From the NCBI GenBank assembly GCA_004352715.1, contig SCFE01000034.1, forward strand, positions 1,415,896 to 1,479,895: 64,000 bases of DNA, in the 5' to 3' direction. A model generated the notes under the pieces. The model saw only the letters and a program-made list of their open reading frames with translations. It was not told the DNA's origin and ran no database searches. Source of the DNA: Hofstenia miamia (Eukaryota > Xenacoelomorpha > Acoela). Positions 12,324-23,440 of the stretch are shown piece by piece; within the stretch, counting starts at the first letter, position 1, and the number at the start of each line of letters is the position of its first letter. The position numbers and the translations under genes are program-made.

Positions 12324-12909
12324 TCACTGTCCATTATCCACTTTTCCGTGGGCAAAGCCATAAGAAAAAGACATAATGGGCAAAATAGCACCAATTATGG
12401 GTTCTGGAGCACTGGAAACTGGCATAATGGACAAATGAATCCAAGTTTGAGTTGTTTGGACTAAGACACCGTCAGTATGAACCAGCAAAAAGTTCTTGAA
12501 TGATTGTGGTGTACCAACTGTAATAAATGTTGGGGCTATCATCATAATTTCGGGGTGTTTGATGAATCTAGTACTGGTGTCTTCATCAGAATCAATGGAA
12601 TTATGTGAGAGGAAGAGTACCTTAGCATCCTGCAGAATCAAGTGGTACCATCTGGATCTAGAATTCTTAGTAGAGGAGTCCACCTTCAGCAAAATAATGG
12701 CTAAAAACATGCAACTCTAAGGGTATCTTACCAGAGGGCTCATACACAGCTATATCAAAGTACAGGTTTGCCACATTCGTCCTCAGAGCTTTTCCCAATT
12801 CAACTGGTGCGTGTTTTTTCAACAAAAAGTTGAAAGCAGGACAATCATCAAATGCAAAATAGTTGGGCCATTTCTTCAGAATGAATAGAAGAAAATTTGA
12901 AAAGGCTAC
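12324..12909 (-). CDS. Probable coding fragment(s), unrecognised
   Basis: On the minus strand an acceptor-like TTTTTCAAG precedes a frame beginning KVAFSNFLLFILKKWPNY and continuing DDCPAFNFLLKKH and TNVANLYFDIAVYEPSG, with a possible donor GTAAGA at 12731. Downstream a second frame, reachable by a short intron or a one-base shift, reads DAKVLFLSHNSIDSDEDTS, then IMMIAPTFITVGTPQSFKN, to a stop at 12324. A candidate acceptor CTTGATTCTGCAG ends at about 12634. The simplest donor/acceptor pairing gives an out-of-phase join, so either a frameshift or a different site is involved. Both pieces have balanced, protein-like composition, but I do not recognise the family. Confidence 0.35.
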
Positions 12910-14512
12910 CTTGAAAAATATGAATTTCTAAAATGTTTAAGGCCATAGCCAATGTGAGAGGTGGTTAGTTTAGCGAATCTTTGGTTTGATATCATTTGTG
13001 CACTTTGTCTTGTTGTCCATGTTAAATAAAAAATTCATGCATAGGTGTCATTTTGTTTATGATGCATAAGATGTTTCAAGTGGTCTTTTCGTAATTAAGT
13101 AAAGAAAACCCATATTTTCATTGAAAATGTTGGGTTTCGCAAAAATTTTGGACTTTAGGTTCACTTCCGTAGTCCAAATTCCAACCCACACTCTCTACTT
13201 CTCCAATGTCTTCACTTGTTTCTGCAACTTCCTTCTTAAACTAGCATACATCTTCAGGTCGTATTATTATTATTATTAATTTTGCTATTACCATTCTTAT
13301 TATTTTTTTTTCCTGAATATTCGAATTTGAAAGCTCTTTTTTCATTGAAAAGTAACTAATACCTTCAAGCACTTCAGGACCAAGAATAGTAGAAGTTTTC
13401 ACCCAGAGATATGTCCTAATTTTTCAAAATTTCTCAATAAGCTTGGTTAAGTACATTTTGTAATATTAGTCTGGCACGGGTGGACATTCGCTTATTTCAA
13501 AAAACTGACTGTTTCTTAGTTTAGATGTTAAAAATAATAATCTACATTAATATATGTAGGTTCTAAGTTTACAGTATTTTCAATTGTATTTTAAATAATC
13601 ATTATTGAACTATAAAATGAATCAATTGGGTTATAACTATGAAAGTAAACTGATTAATATACAGATTCAGTCATCAAAACCAAATTCTTAAAAGATAATT
13701 AAAGTTATCCTGAGAAATGATGACAATTTAAAAATAAAGCAATTTCATTTTTTAACAAATTTAGATACTAAGACTATCCTTTAATTCATTTATGCCATCA
13801 ATTTATAACAAAGATGTACCTAATGCAGTAAAAACAGCATTTTGTTTACCAAGCCACATGTATATACGTAGTTATTAAATCAGTTTTTTGGTATTTCATG
13901 TGAATTGATTTTTTATATATTTCATTAGAGTTCGGCCATTTTTACAGATAATATTTTGAAATTTTTAATAGATGTGCAGGATGAGTTTATCTAGAAAATA
14001 ATATATTCATTTTGTCCAATTTGTTAAGAATGCATATGCGAGGGTATCTAAAAATTTCAAATTTTATTTTTTAGAAAATATGACAAAATAAGCTTAATAT
14101 TGCTCGTATTTCAAAATATAGGTCATAAATAAAAAATGATAGTGTTATTCCCTTGTAACTATTTTTATCTTCAGAACAACACCAAAATGCAGTCATTCAT
14201 AGAGTGTATCAAGTCCTTAGAGTGCCATAACTGAAGTACTAAAAATGTTGCGGCTATCTTGACTAATTAGCATAAAATATGCAAAGAAAATTTTTTCTCT
14301 TATTAATTACTAGTTTCAAACCATAACTTTCCAGAAAAATGAGATTCAAATGCCTGTGGCTAATATTCTCAAGATGTACCACCTTATAGTGCTTTTTTCG
14401 ATAATATACCATGTTGATGTAAGTAAATAACTCTTAGCTGGAATAAATTTTTCTTCAAAAATATAGCTTTTCTAAAACAAATTTATTCAGAGATTTGCAG
14501 TTAACTTCTTAC
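12910..14512. other. No recognisable gene
   Basis: AT-rich intergenic or intronic sequence with a short ATT-type trinucleotide run near 13260-13280. It could be intron of the minus-strand gene whose first exon ends at 14513. Confidence 0.4.
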
Positions 14513-14836
14513 CGCTTTGAAGACGCACTCATTTTTATTTCGAAACAATTTCTCCATATATTGAATATCGCTTGAATACAAAAAACAAACATTAGAACAA
14601 AAGTTGTATGCAATGCAAAAACCAGCATCACTGCAAGTACTCTCACATCTCCACTTTGTCGATCCCAATAAGACATCATAATATGGTGGGTGAGTAATAT
14701 AAACGTTTTCTCCCACTGAAACACTTATGTAGTCAAACTTTATACAGCAATATATTGTTCTCAGATTTATGAAAATTAGAAAAATATTCAGCCAACATTT
14801 ATAAAACATTGTTAGGATGACATATGTTGAAGTCAT
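14513..14836 (-). CDS. First exon: signal peptide + PAN/apple-like cysteine-rich domain
   Basis: An ATG at 14836 opens a 108-codon frame that ends at a strong splice donor (GCG|GTAAGAAGT, exon edge at 14513); unspliced, the frame would stop three codons later. Residues 1-30 are hydrophobic, as in a signal peptide or anchor. The cysteines then follow the spacing C64-x3-C68-x5-C74-x5-C80-x3-C84 within KWRCESTCSDAGFCIAYNFC and the following CFLYSS. This is the core pattern of PAN/apple domains, in which the last cysteine lies near a C-x-LY turn. Such domains mediate extracellular protein or carbohydrate binding. Downstream exons on the minus strand were not identified with confidence. The assignment is by motif only. 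Confidence 0.5.
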
Positions 14837-14849
14837 AAATTATTTATTG

Positions 14850-15560
14850 GATGTCACTTAAGTGTTACGTCTGCCTTAATATAAACAATGTGTCTTACCC
14901 AATTAAATGTAGTTAAACTATCCCAGCAATTATACGTTAAGTGGAAAATACTAAAATTCTCAACTTTGAATTGAGTTAATTGCCTTTTTGTCTACGCCTG
15001 TTTCATAGGGGGGGGGGGAGCAAATGTAGGTGGAAATTTTTGATAATTGAATAAAGTGAAAATACATGTTCCTTTGCTTGATGTTGGTGAGTATAAAACT
15101 CGGAATTTAAGTGCCCTGATAGATGTTCATTGACCCGAGCAAATATCAATAATGTTAAGATTATTTTGAAAACACCTAATACTAAGATTTCTAAAGCACT
15201 AATTATTAAGAACTCAAATAAAAAAAGATTGATGAATAAACAAAGAACGACCAACATATTGAATATCTCTTAGTGTATGCATATTTAACAAAATTAAATA
15301 TAGTGAATTGTAAATTATTTTTCCACAAAATTTGTATTGACGATGATATATATATATATATATTCGAAGTGATGGTTATGCTGAGCTTCTCCATATTCAT
15401 ATTCTAGATAGACACTATGAAAAGGATAGATCGGTTTCGTTTATTTAAAACACCATTAGTACAAATATGAGGTAAAAACCAAATATATTTACAGTAGACT
15501 AAACTTCATATAATTTAATATTGCATGATTTTAAAATAAGTTCAATGATATCATGCTTAC
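14850..15560. other. No recognisable gene; G homopolymer at about 15009-15018 and short (TA)n
   Basis: Intergenic AT-rich DNA. Short open frames overlap each other in two frames (15003-15257 and 15206-15400) and look incidental. Confidence 0.5.
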
Positions 15561-15568
15561 TTTTTTTT

Positions 15569-16440
15569 TTAACAATTATCTTTGTTTGATTGCGTAATTA
15601 TTAATGCTTCTCCTATTTTATGATGATCTGATCTTAGTCTGATGTAAAAATTTTCTTCTCTTAATTGATGTTTGTGCATAAAAATTTTGGATTTTAGGTG
15701 TCTATTCATATGTTCCTTAATTCTTGTACCCAGATGTGGCTTTGTTTCCCCGACGTATGATTTTTCACAATCATCACATTTATATGTATAAACTAAGGAG
15801 CAAACTAAATTTTTGGGATCTTTATTTAGATGTATGATGTCAATATTGGAATGATCTTTGTTCTTTTTAATTTGGTATTCAATATTCTAATTTTTTCTTT
15901 AAATTTCATATTTGGATGTCTATAGAAGAAAGCTTTAAATAAACATCAGTCTTAGTTATATTAATGCTTTTTTCGGAAATGTGCATAGTGGTGTCAATTG
16001 AAAATATTGCAATAGAAAATTTCTTGATCGATTTGTGAGGATAACGTCACTTTCTAAAATGTTAAAAATTTTGTTAGATGTTGGTAATTTGAAGATATCA
16101 TTTTTGATCTATTAAATAAGGCCTTGATTGTATTGATTTTGTAAGATATGTTGCAATTTGAAGTATATGGGATGTATAATCCTGAATTTGTCGCCTTGAT
16201 GTGCCAACTTGTCTCCTATTTACTATTTAAATTACGTATGCAGACATCAAGAAAATTTAGTTTATGGTCTTTTTGGAAATCCATGGTAAATTGAATTGAT
16301 AGAGCAAAGAGGTGGTTAGGATTGGATTTTGCAATATATCTAGAATTAGGGTTGATATCAGAGTTAAAGCAGTCGGTTTTTTCAGGCAAGCACCTTAACA
16401 AGAGAACATAATTATCTGCAAAGAATTTTTATGTAGAGAA
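15569..16440 (-). pseudogene. Penelope-like retroelement, RT C-terminal part + GIY-YIG endonuclease (family 1)
   Basis: Read on the minus strand, a degenerate RT palm motif FADNYVLL (16411-16422 encodes FADN, where YVDD is usual) is followed in the same frame by NHLFALSIQFTMDFQKD and HKLNFLDVCIRN. That is the stretch that follows the YVDD box in Penelope-like RTs. After a broken linker the frame NIEYQIKKNKDHSNIDIIHL leads into a clear GIY-YIG nuclease: LVYTYKCDDCEKSYVGETK, then LGTRIKEHMNRHLKSKIF, ending at a stop at 15569. The paired C-x2-C before YVGET and the R-x3-H of the nuclease are present. Stops and shifts between the two parts and the lost catalytic aspartate show that the copy is dead. 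Confidence 0.8.
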
Positions 16441-16449
16441 TAAAACCGA

Positions 16450-16695
16450 ATTCATTTATTGTAGTTTTTTTAGTTATTAAATCTCTCTTAAGATTCATCA
16501 TAGAAATCAATTAAAAGGATGAAATCTTTGAATGTGATGGTTGACAAATAGTAGGTCGATTGTGTCAGAATACCTGAAGATGGAATGTTCTCAAACATTG
16601 ATGGCAGATACATAGGAGCCCTAAGAGCTCAGTTGACGGCTTAACAAGGACAATTTAAGGGTTTAGATAGCCATTTCAAAGCGCAATGTCATGTT

Positions 16696-16740
<45 letters not shown>

Positions 16741-16858
16741 GATTATTATAAAGTGCAATGTAAACAGATTTTGAAATTCAATTTATTTATCATCAATTAA
16801 CAATAATTCAGCGTCATTTAATACTTTCTAAACTCCAATTGAGGCTGAGGCTTGGTTA
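16450..16858. other. Spacer with a 39-bp (TA)n microsatellite at 16699-16737
   Basis: Possible upstream remnants of the Penelope-like element grade into AT-rich spacer. The TA run is uninterrupted and likely length-polymorphic. Confidence 0.6.
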
Positions 16859-17731
16859 TTACTTCTGAGATAAAAACATGCTTAATTTTCGTCTGAATTC
16901 TGCACTAGGCATAGCTAATATAATTAAAATAAAGGAGGAAAATGCAACAATCACAACTTGATCAATTGCTAATATAATATCACTTCCACATCCTTGTTCA
17001 CTTACGTGTGCTATTTCTAAGAGGATATCTGGCAATAAGAAAAAAATGACACTTCAGGAAACAAACTTGAGAGTACGTCGAACATATGCAATATGTCTTA
17101 CTGTTACTAATCCTAGGACTTTCTCAAGCCTTGATAGTTTTCTACTTATCATGAAATTGAATGCAATGACAATCATAATACATAATGTAGTGAAAACTAG
17201 CCAGATTAAATTAGGCAAATCACTGTTAAAATTTAGAATACATTTTCCATCTTTCATTGCATAGAAGCGAAAGAACCATGGATATAGTGATAAACTCACA
17301 ATGACTGAGGTCGTAACAATTATTAACCAGGCTTTTATTCGACTGGACTTGGTTTTAAAGTATGAAACTGGTTTGATTAAAGCATATAACCTATTAGTAG
17401 ATATCATTACAACCGCCCATTGCACAAGTGCTGCTGTTAAGGGATCCAAGCTCATTACTGCTTTACAAAGCCATATGTTTTCATTGAGAAACTCGATGGA
17501 CAAAGAGTCAATTGGATTTAAGACTCCATCAAATAACAAGCTAAATATGTTACATATTGCTAACAAATTAAAAGTTATCATTGTCGGAATATCAAGTACA
17601 TCTTCATCAATTATATGAAGGCATATTATGTTTATAAATAATCCTAAGCAGGCCAATGGAATATTAAAGTAGACGAGTGATTGATGAACAATTCTGATGT
17701 GAGGATTTTTGCAATTACTGACTGTTTGCAT
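16859..17731 (-). pseudogene. Intronless 7TM (rhodopsin-type) receptor with one in-frame TGA
   Basis: From ATG at 17731 the frame encodes 225 residues covering TM1-TM5. It then meets TGA at 17054-17056 and continues in the same frame for 65 more codons to a TAA at 16859. The continuation supplies the missing end: TM6 (SVIFFLLPDILL), TM7 (VVIVAFSSFILIIL) and a basic helix 8 (AEFRRKLSMF). Full length would be 290 positions, against 293 aa in the paralogue at 44909-45790. The TM3 box reads MISTNRLYALIKPVSYF, with R in the DRY position. The ECL1/ECL2 cysteine pair is present (WLCKAV and GKCILN). The TGA sits where the paralogue has Leu, one substitution away from TTA. It is most likely a pseudogene or null allele. 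Sequencing error or readthrough is not excluded, and the ligand is unknown. Confidence 0.8.
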
Positions 17732-17734
17732 TCA

Positions 17735-19130
17735 TCTGAACACATTCAATATGCGGTAAATCATTAATTATTGCATTAGAATGGATATGTAAATAATTTT
17801 TAATAAAAATGACATTTTGAATTTTTTTGATTTGGTTATGAGTTTTGCATCAAAACGCAATTCATCAGCTTAATAGACAGGGTTGAAAAACTGCCTGGTG
17901 ACTCATCTGAACTGGATAGGAATTGAATTGATGGCAATATTTAAAGATCAATGACCCCGTGACCCATTCATTTATATTCTTTTATAATTTTCCAAAATAG
18001 AGAAAGGAAATTTTATTTCATTAAATATTCTAATGATTCTTTATTTTCCTTTTTTAAAATATTTTTTGCTTTTTTGAGAGTTCATTAATTATTCTATCAA
18101 TAATTATTTCAATTTGATTTTTACAAATTATCTTGTTACTTTCACATGCAGTAAATAAAAAGAAGAATATCAAAAATGTGATGTTGTAGGAGATCGCATT
18201 AATATATTCTTCCAATTCGTTGGTGTGACATGTTGAATATTAGTTAAAAATTTAACGCCGTGGGTTATTTTCTTTGTAGTTGCATTGAACTCATCTGTAA
18301 ATCTTAGTTTGTCATTTTTAACACCAAGATATTAAATTGTATTAGTTGTAATAATAATGTTCTCTTCAACACATTGATTCTAAAGGTTCTATTTTTCCAT
18401 TTCTAATCTATGAAATCATAAATGAACTCAATATTCACTTATATCATATTCTGTTGCAAACAATCCTTTACTTTAAGTAAATATTCTGGTAAAATCATTA
18501 TGTTGAATGTATATAATAATGTGTCATCTGTAAATTGAAATGATTTATCACCAATGAAGTTAGGAATATAGATTGAACTGTAAACGATTGAGAACTGATC
18601 TCTGTGGCAATCCATTATTTATCAATGTTTGTTTTAATGAATGATTATTTATTTTCATATATTGTGAAAGCTCAAACATACATGATTTTAAAAATAGGGT
18701 TGATGAATCATTAAAATTATAAATTTCTCTTGGTTTTCTCAGTAGGTAGTTACGAATAATCGAATTGATATATCAAGCGAATGTATACTTTTTCATTTTT
18801 GTCATGACTTACTACAACTACAATGCTTGCAATTTTGCAGTAGTGTGATTTTAGGAACAGACATCTATTTGTGTATCAATTTCATGCACAAATAGGCGCC
18901 TCCCTCTGAAAAAGTTGGTGTTGAATATTTGGGCATGCCTCTGTCTTTTAAGAATTTTGCACATTGTGCAATTAATAAGAAATAATGTTAAGCTCCCTTT
19001 TGTTTGTAACTTGGGGTAAACATTTCACTTATTTGATAAAGTCATTCAATTATATTTCTTATTGATGAAGACCTTTAAAAGGTTTTTGAGAATGGTATAA
19101 ACATGCAACAATTTCACTAATAACAATTTA
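17735..19130. other. No recognisable gene
   Basis: AT-rich spacer upstream of the broken receptor gene. No convincing open frame or repeat was seen. Confidence 0.45.
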
Positions 19131-19131
19131 C

Positions 19132-19356
19132 CAGCTTAAAAATTGTCCTCCTAATGTGCAAGTCAATCCCAGCTGCAAGTGAAATTGAAACGCCGCAAAA
19201 GACCAATTCCAAGCAGGTACTTGTAAAAAATCTGTTAAGGAAACATAATTTCATCGGTGATAATTTACGTATGGAATAAAACATTCCTATGTTTGCAATA
19301 GATGAACTGGAATTTTCATTTATAGAGACAAAGTGGGTTACAGGACTTCTTAGCAA
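19132..19356 (-). CDS. Candidate exon, cysteine-containing, weakly PAN-like
   Basis: A minus-strand open frame with SSSSIANIGMFYSIRKLSPM, then KLCFLNRFFTSTCLELVFCG, ends near a possible donor (AAGCTG|GTAAAT, exon edge at 19132). A possible acceptor (TACACAG) lies just upstream of the frame. The SIR-LSP-x-C-F...C-x4-FCG order is reminiscent of PAN/apple domains like that of the exon at 14513-14836, but the evidence is thin. Confidence 0.22.
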
Positions 19357-19379
19357 ACTCTTACCACTGTGTACCCGAC

Positions 19380-21225
19380 TTCATTAGCATTGCGAATGAA
19401 TCAAAATAATCTCTTACCTCTTAATATTATATTAAAATTGCTTTCAAAGTATAACTGCCACAGAATACTTTCATACACAAGTGTTAATGTAGTTAATCAT
19501 TATCATCTTCGCTGGGGGAAGTTGTTTTGCTAAGCCTTGTGATGTGCAGAAAAGTCAAAATAATCCTAAAATCAAAGGCCATACCTTAACTAAAATACAA
19601 TTCAAAGCATGAACTATATTGATAAAATATTATTTTCCTGAATATAGATAAAATTTTGTGTAAATTGAATTTCAATTAATCTTAATATGTGCTGATGTAA
19701 TTGATGCTGCCTTGTTATCACTATATTAATGAAAGCAATATGGGCGAATGAAATGTATATTTCTTCAAGAAATTTAGTTGAAAATATTTCAATATACTTC
19801 TTTTTACTGAATGTTTATGTAAGATTATCTTTATAGATTTAAATTACACTTTATTAATGGCAATAGATTTTAAAAAGCTTTTGTTACAGTATGATCGAAT
19901 GGCTGGTTATACAAATTGATGTTACCTGTTTTAATGACAATGTTTTATGGACAAAAAAAACTTTTTATTCCCAAGAATAAATGCAGCTACAGATAAATGC
20001 AAAAACATGACTTCATGAGTATGTAATCATTGCAAAGTTCCAGTGTGTGAGCAATGCACCATGGGCATTAAGAAATTTGCAAAGGCCAAATTTTCTAGTT
20101 AATAGTCTTTAGATTTTGACTCATTTGCTATTTCCAAGACTTAATAAGTATATTATTCATGATTTGCCGTTCATATGAAGGAATTTAATATGATGATTTG
20201 GACAACAAATGCTGCGAAAACAGAAATTGTACAAATTGATGTAACTTCTAAAGAATTCGATTAAATAGGTAATATTAAAATTAATTCAAAAATTTGTAAA
20301 TATCCATGGTTTACAAATATATATATATATATATAATTTTTCAGAAAGATATTATTGTTTCTAAACAAAGTTTCATTATTATTTTACAATGTCGCATGAT
20401 GTTGAAAAGAATATTTATAGTTGAATAAATTAATTTATTTGTTCTTAAGTTAGCCACTTATAGATTTCGAACGCAAATGTTTTACACATGTCAGAATAAT
20501 TTATGCAAACATATATTTGGGTTTCAGCAATACTTGAAAATGTAGATAATAGTAAAATGTGAATAGAACCATACATGGAAAATTAATGAAGTAGCTAATG
20601 TATAAAAGTTTTTGAACTTTTACAAGAATGAACTTAAAGTGTAAAAATTTCTGCAATAAAATATTTCGTTATAAAATATTTTATAGTATTATTTCAAGCA
20701 AAATTAGTAGGGATAGGGAGTGTCTTTTGGAACGCTATAAATGTTGGCGTAAAGACATAAAAAATGTTAGTAAGGAATTTGTAATGCATTTTTTGATAAT
20801 GTAAATATAAAATCAAATAATTTTATTGCTTAGGAAAGTTTAAAATTTCTAATTATCCTCATCTCTATTTAAAATGTATAAATATATGAAATTTATCGGT
20901 AGACACACTACGATGTTGAAATGCTATAAAATTTCTAAAATTTCAAACTTTGATTTATGCAGGCTTTCTTCTTTTTTTAAAGCTCTTGCATCAAGGTTCC
21001 ACACCGTGTTTTTATCAGGTCAAAACCCCATTGTTTAGAAAAATATGATAGGTAAGTAAATTCATAAAACATATCACATAATGTTCTGGCTAAAATGTAT
21101 AGTCTTTTAAGAAGCATAGTGGATAGTAGTTTGACACTTTTGATTTGTTGGGTTTTTAACGATTTAACACATTTACAAAATTCATACAGTGGAACATATT
21201 TAAATTGAAAAGATTTGTTGTTCAA
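19380..21225. other. No recognisable gene
   Basis: AT-rich sequence with a short TA run near 20320-20334. An 82-codon minus frame at 20977-21225 has no recognisable domain. Confidence 0.45.
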
Positions 21226-21231
21226 TTTTAT

Positions 21232-22055
21232 AAGGTAATAAATTTTGTAATTTCTTTAGTAGAATCTTCGTTCTGAAGTCTACCAAGATTCGCAAAATAT
21301 TCATCTATAATATCTGCAGTTTCATTGCATTTTTCAAAGATTGGTCTTTTATCTTTGATAAAATATAACTATTTTCTTCGTACATATTTTTCATCATTAA
21401 AAGATAGCCCCAAGATAACCTCAAGCTCATATTCTAATTATTTCTAAATTTCTTGTACTCATTGAAATTTTGGGACAATTATTTTTACAAATTTTTGCAC
21501 AAAACTTGTGCTTTCTTAAAACTTTCCAATTTAACGATATTAAATATCCATGCTTCAATTATTCTTTTTATAATCAATCACGAAAATTTGTCAAATAATG
21601 CATGTGAATGCTGAAAATATGTTCACAACATTTGGGTGTCAAATATCATAAATTTTATAAAGAAAGAATTTTTAGTCAATATCACATCAACATTCTTTCA
21701 TATCTGCAGGACATGGGGAGAAATTGTGTTCCTTTAATAAGCGAAGAAATATTATCTTCAATTTCTTGCATGTGAAATTAGCTAAGTTCACACATTAGTG
21801 ATCAAATCAAATGTTAAATTTTGAAGTTGCATGATCATCTACAAAATCATTAATGTGCAATTCCTGATTTGTCTGATATTTTGCTATTAGATATTATGAA
21901 TACCTTACTCAAACACGCACATTCAAACATCTATAAGAAATCAATACATTCATTCATCAAGACGTCTTACTCTGTCCAATATTACCTCTGATCTTGAGCT
22001 TTTCTCTACTTGGTCTTCTGTTAACCATCTTGATTTTAGCCCAACCAAAACATGT
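21232..22055. repeat. 824-bp segment duplicated at 23441-24264
   Basis: The two copies have the same length and differ at only a few positions seen by eye (for example ATCTGCAGTTTC versus ATCTTCAATTT). The second copy is bounded at both ends by single Ns (23440 and 24265), so it is probably an unmerged allelic contig rather than a real duplication. On the minus strand the segment contains a retroelement linker reading ADIIDEYFANLGRLQNEDST, typical of the region between endonuclease and RT in non-LTR elements. On the plus strand its end carries an RT fragment. Confidence 0.75.
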
Positions 22056-22330
22056 GGTACCTCCCCCTTCTGATCTTCCTCTTCCTGTGAACTTTTACCC
22101 TCATCTTACTCATATTGGAGTTCAACTTGCTGATAACTTAAATTGGTCTGAGCATGTGTCCTTACGTCTCCGCAAAGTTAATTCCTCACTCTTTGCCCTC
22201 TTCCGCAATGTTCCACGGCTGTTGTGAAACTCTCTTTGTTCAAGTCCATTCCTCGCGCCATTCTTCTCTATGGGCAGAAGTTTGATGTCGCTTCAAATAT
22301 ATTATCAAACACTGTTCGATTTTCTCGGCC
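21965..22330 (+). pseudogene. Non-LTR retrotransposon RT fragment (C-terminal palm/thumb part)
   Basis: The plus strand reads SRRLTLSNITSDLELFSTW, then NHLDFSPTKT, and after a frameshift LTHIGVQLADNLNWSEHVSL and RLRKVNSSLFALFRNV. This is the order of the RT region after the YADD box in Jockey/CR1-type elements: a W...L.FNP.KT motif, then HLGV.....L.W..H, then the alanine/leucine-rich thumb. The fragment is GC-richer than its surroundings. It is truncated on both sides and frameshifted near 22060. The catalytic core itself is missing. Confidence 0.65.
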
Positions 22331-22555
22331 ACTATTGCCTTCATTACTCTTGTTCATATAAATTTTTCTCAACAGCAGGTAATTTTAACGTTGTAACGCC
22401 TAAAGAGTTGATACCCTGTGATGTTTAATTTGTGACAATTGATTATTGTGACATGCATTTTGTTCTAAACTTGTATATACATACCTCCAAATTTAATGAA
22501 AGAGTGTAATGAAGAAATATGTTAGTTTATTGTAAAAGAATATGTTCAGTCTCTA

Positions 22556-22891
22556 ATGGAAAACAGTCCCCATCATGTTTTAATTGTGGGAGATTTAAAT
22601 AGTGCTTTTATCGGTCAATGCTTTATTGACCTTATTATGCACGTGGATTTAGTGGACCTGATCACTGAACCTACTCACGAAGGAAACAAGCTTGATGTTA
22701 TACTTATGAGTTCACAGCTCCAAGCGTCTTTTACTAGGGAAATTGTAAATCCTTCTGGTAAATCAAAACATAGGGTTTGTATTGCCCGCCTTCCGTCTCC
22801 AGTAAGTAAAGCAGATGTTCCTTTTATATTGTATGACACTAGGAAAAGTAATATGAATCGTTTTAAGAAAACTGTCATTTGTAACTTTTGA
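22556..22891 (+). pseudogene. Non-LTR retrotransposon APE-endonuclease fragment (C-terminal half), second family
   Basis: The open frame contains HHVLIVGDLN (the GDFN-like catalytic box), DLVDLITEPTHEGNKLDVIL (the conserved T.P.TR....LD.I box) and VNPSGKSKHRV (the position of the S-DH box). All are motifs of exonuclease-endonuclease-phosphatase domains of non-LTR retroelements. In the first box Phe is replaced by Leu, and in the last box the catalytic Asp is replaced by Lys (SKHR instead of SDH). With the missing N-terminal half this indicates a dead copy. It lies in the opposite orientation to the element at 23091-25955 and differs from it in sequence, so it is a separate family. Confidence 0.65.
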
Positions 22892-23090
22892 CGATATCTA
22901 TCATACACAGTCCATTGAATCCAAGGTCAATAACTTCTATGAGGAAATATGCGGGATGCTATGAGTTTACAAATATGCTGCTGCTGCTGAGATCAGTAAT
23001 GTTCTATGTCATTATTAACTGCTGTATCCTGAAGGGATAGCATAACCAAGAGTAAATAGAATAAACAATAGAGTCATAGCATTCTGAAGG

Positions 23091-23439
23091 CATAGTATCT
23101 ACTATTGAGTAGGCAAATTTATTCCATATACTAAAAAGTAGAACATAGCGTGAAATATTACATTAATAATGAACATAAGGCACTCGGCAGAAACGACATA
23201 AACATATTGCATATTTCTTACAGTTGTTTTTAACGGAATAGTTAAAGTTATTTAAAAACTGTTGTTGGAAGAAGTCTTTTAATGATCTTTTTACTTGTTT
23301 CAATGATCCATATAAATTGATGGAAGTATTTTGATGTATATAATTTGCAAGTATTGCAATTCTATTTAAATAAAAAGATCTGGTTGATTCTTTTCTTATA
23401 TCCTTTGATTTGAAAATTGTAAGATTTGAAGAACGAAGC
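23091..23439 (-). pseudogene. Non-LTR retrotransposon RT C-terminus and 3' tail
   Basis: Downstream of the N at 23440 the minus strand reads LRSSNLTIFKSKDIRKES, then RSFYLNRIAILANYIHQNTS and LKQVKRSLKDFF, and ends with a C-x-C-x2-C-type tail (ICLCRFCRV) before a stop at 23163. This is the usual end of CR1/Jockey-like RTs (R..FF.NRI..IWN.LP......F K..LD.F). The sequence 3' of the stop includes GCCTACTCAATAGTAGATAC, also seen next to the deleted copy at 1232. In order and orientation this could be the 3' end of the element whose ORF1 and endonuclease lie at 24334-25955, with the RT core missing across the two single-N joins. Confidence 0.65.
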
Positions 23440-23440
23440 N

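Noticed and set aside
17054-17056. Selenocysteine interpretation of the in-frame TGA
   Set aside because: The aligned residue in the paralogue is Leu, not Cys, and no SECIS element was recognised; a mutation from TTA is simpler.
17301-17618. 105-codon plus frame opposite the receptor pseudogene
   Set aside because: Antisense shadow of the 7TM receptor coding sequence.
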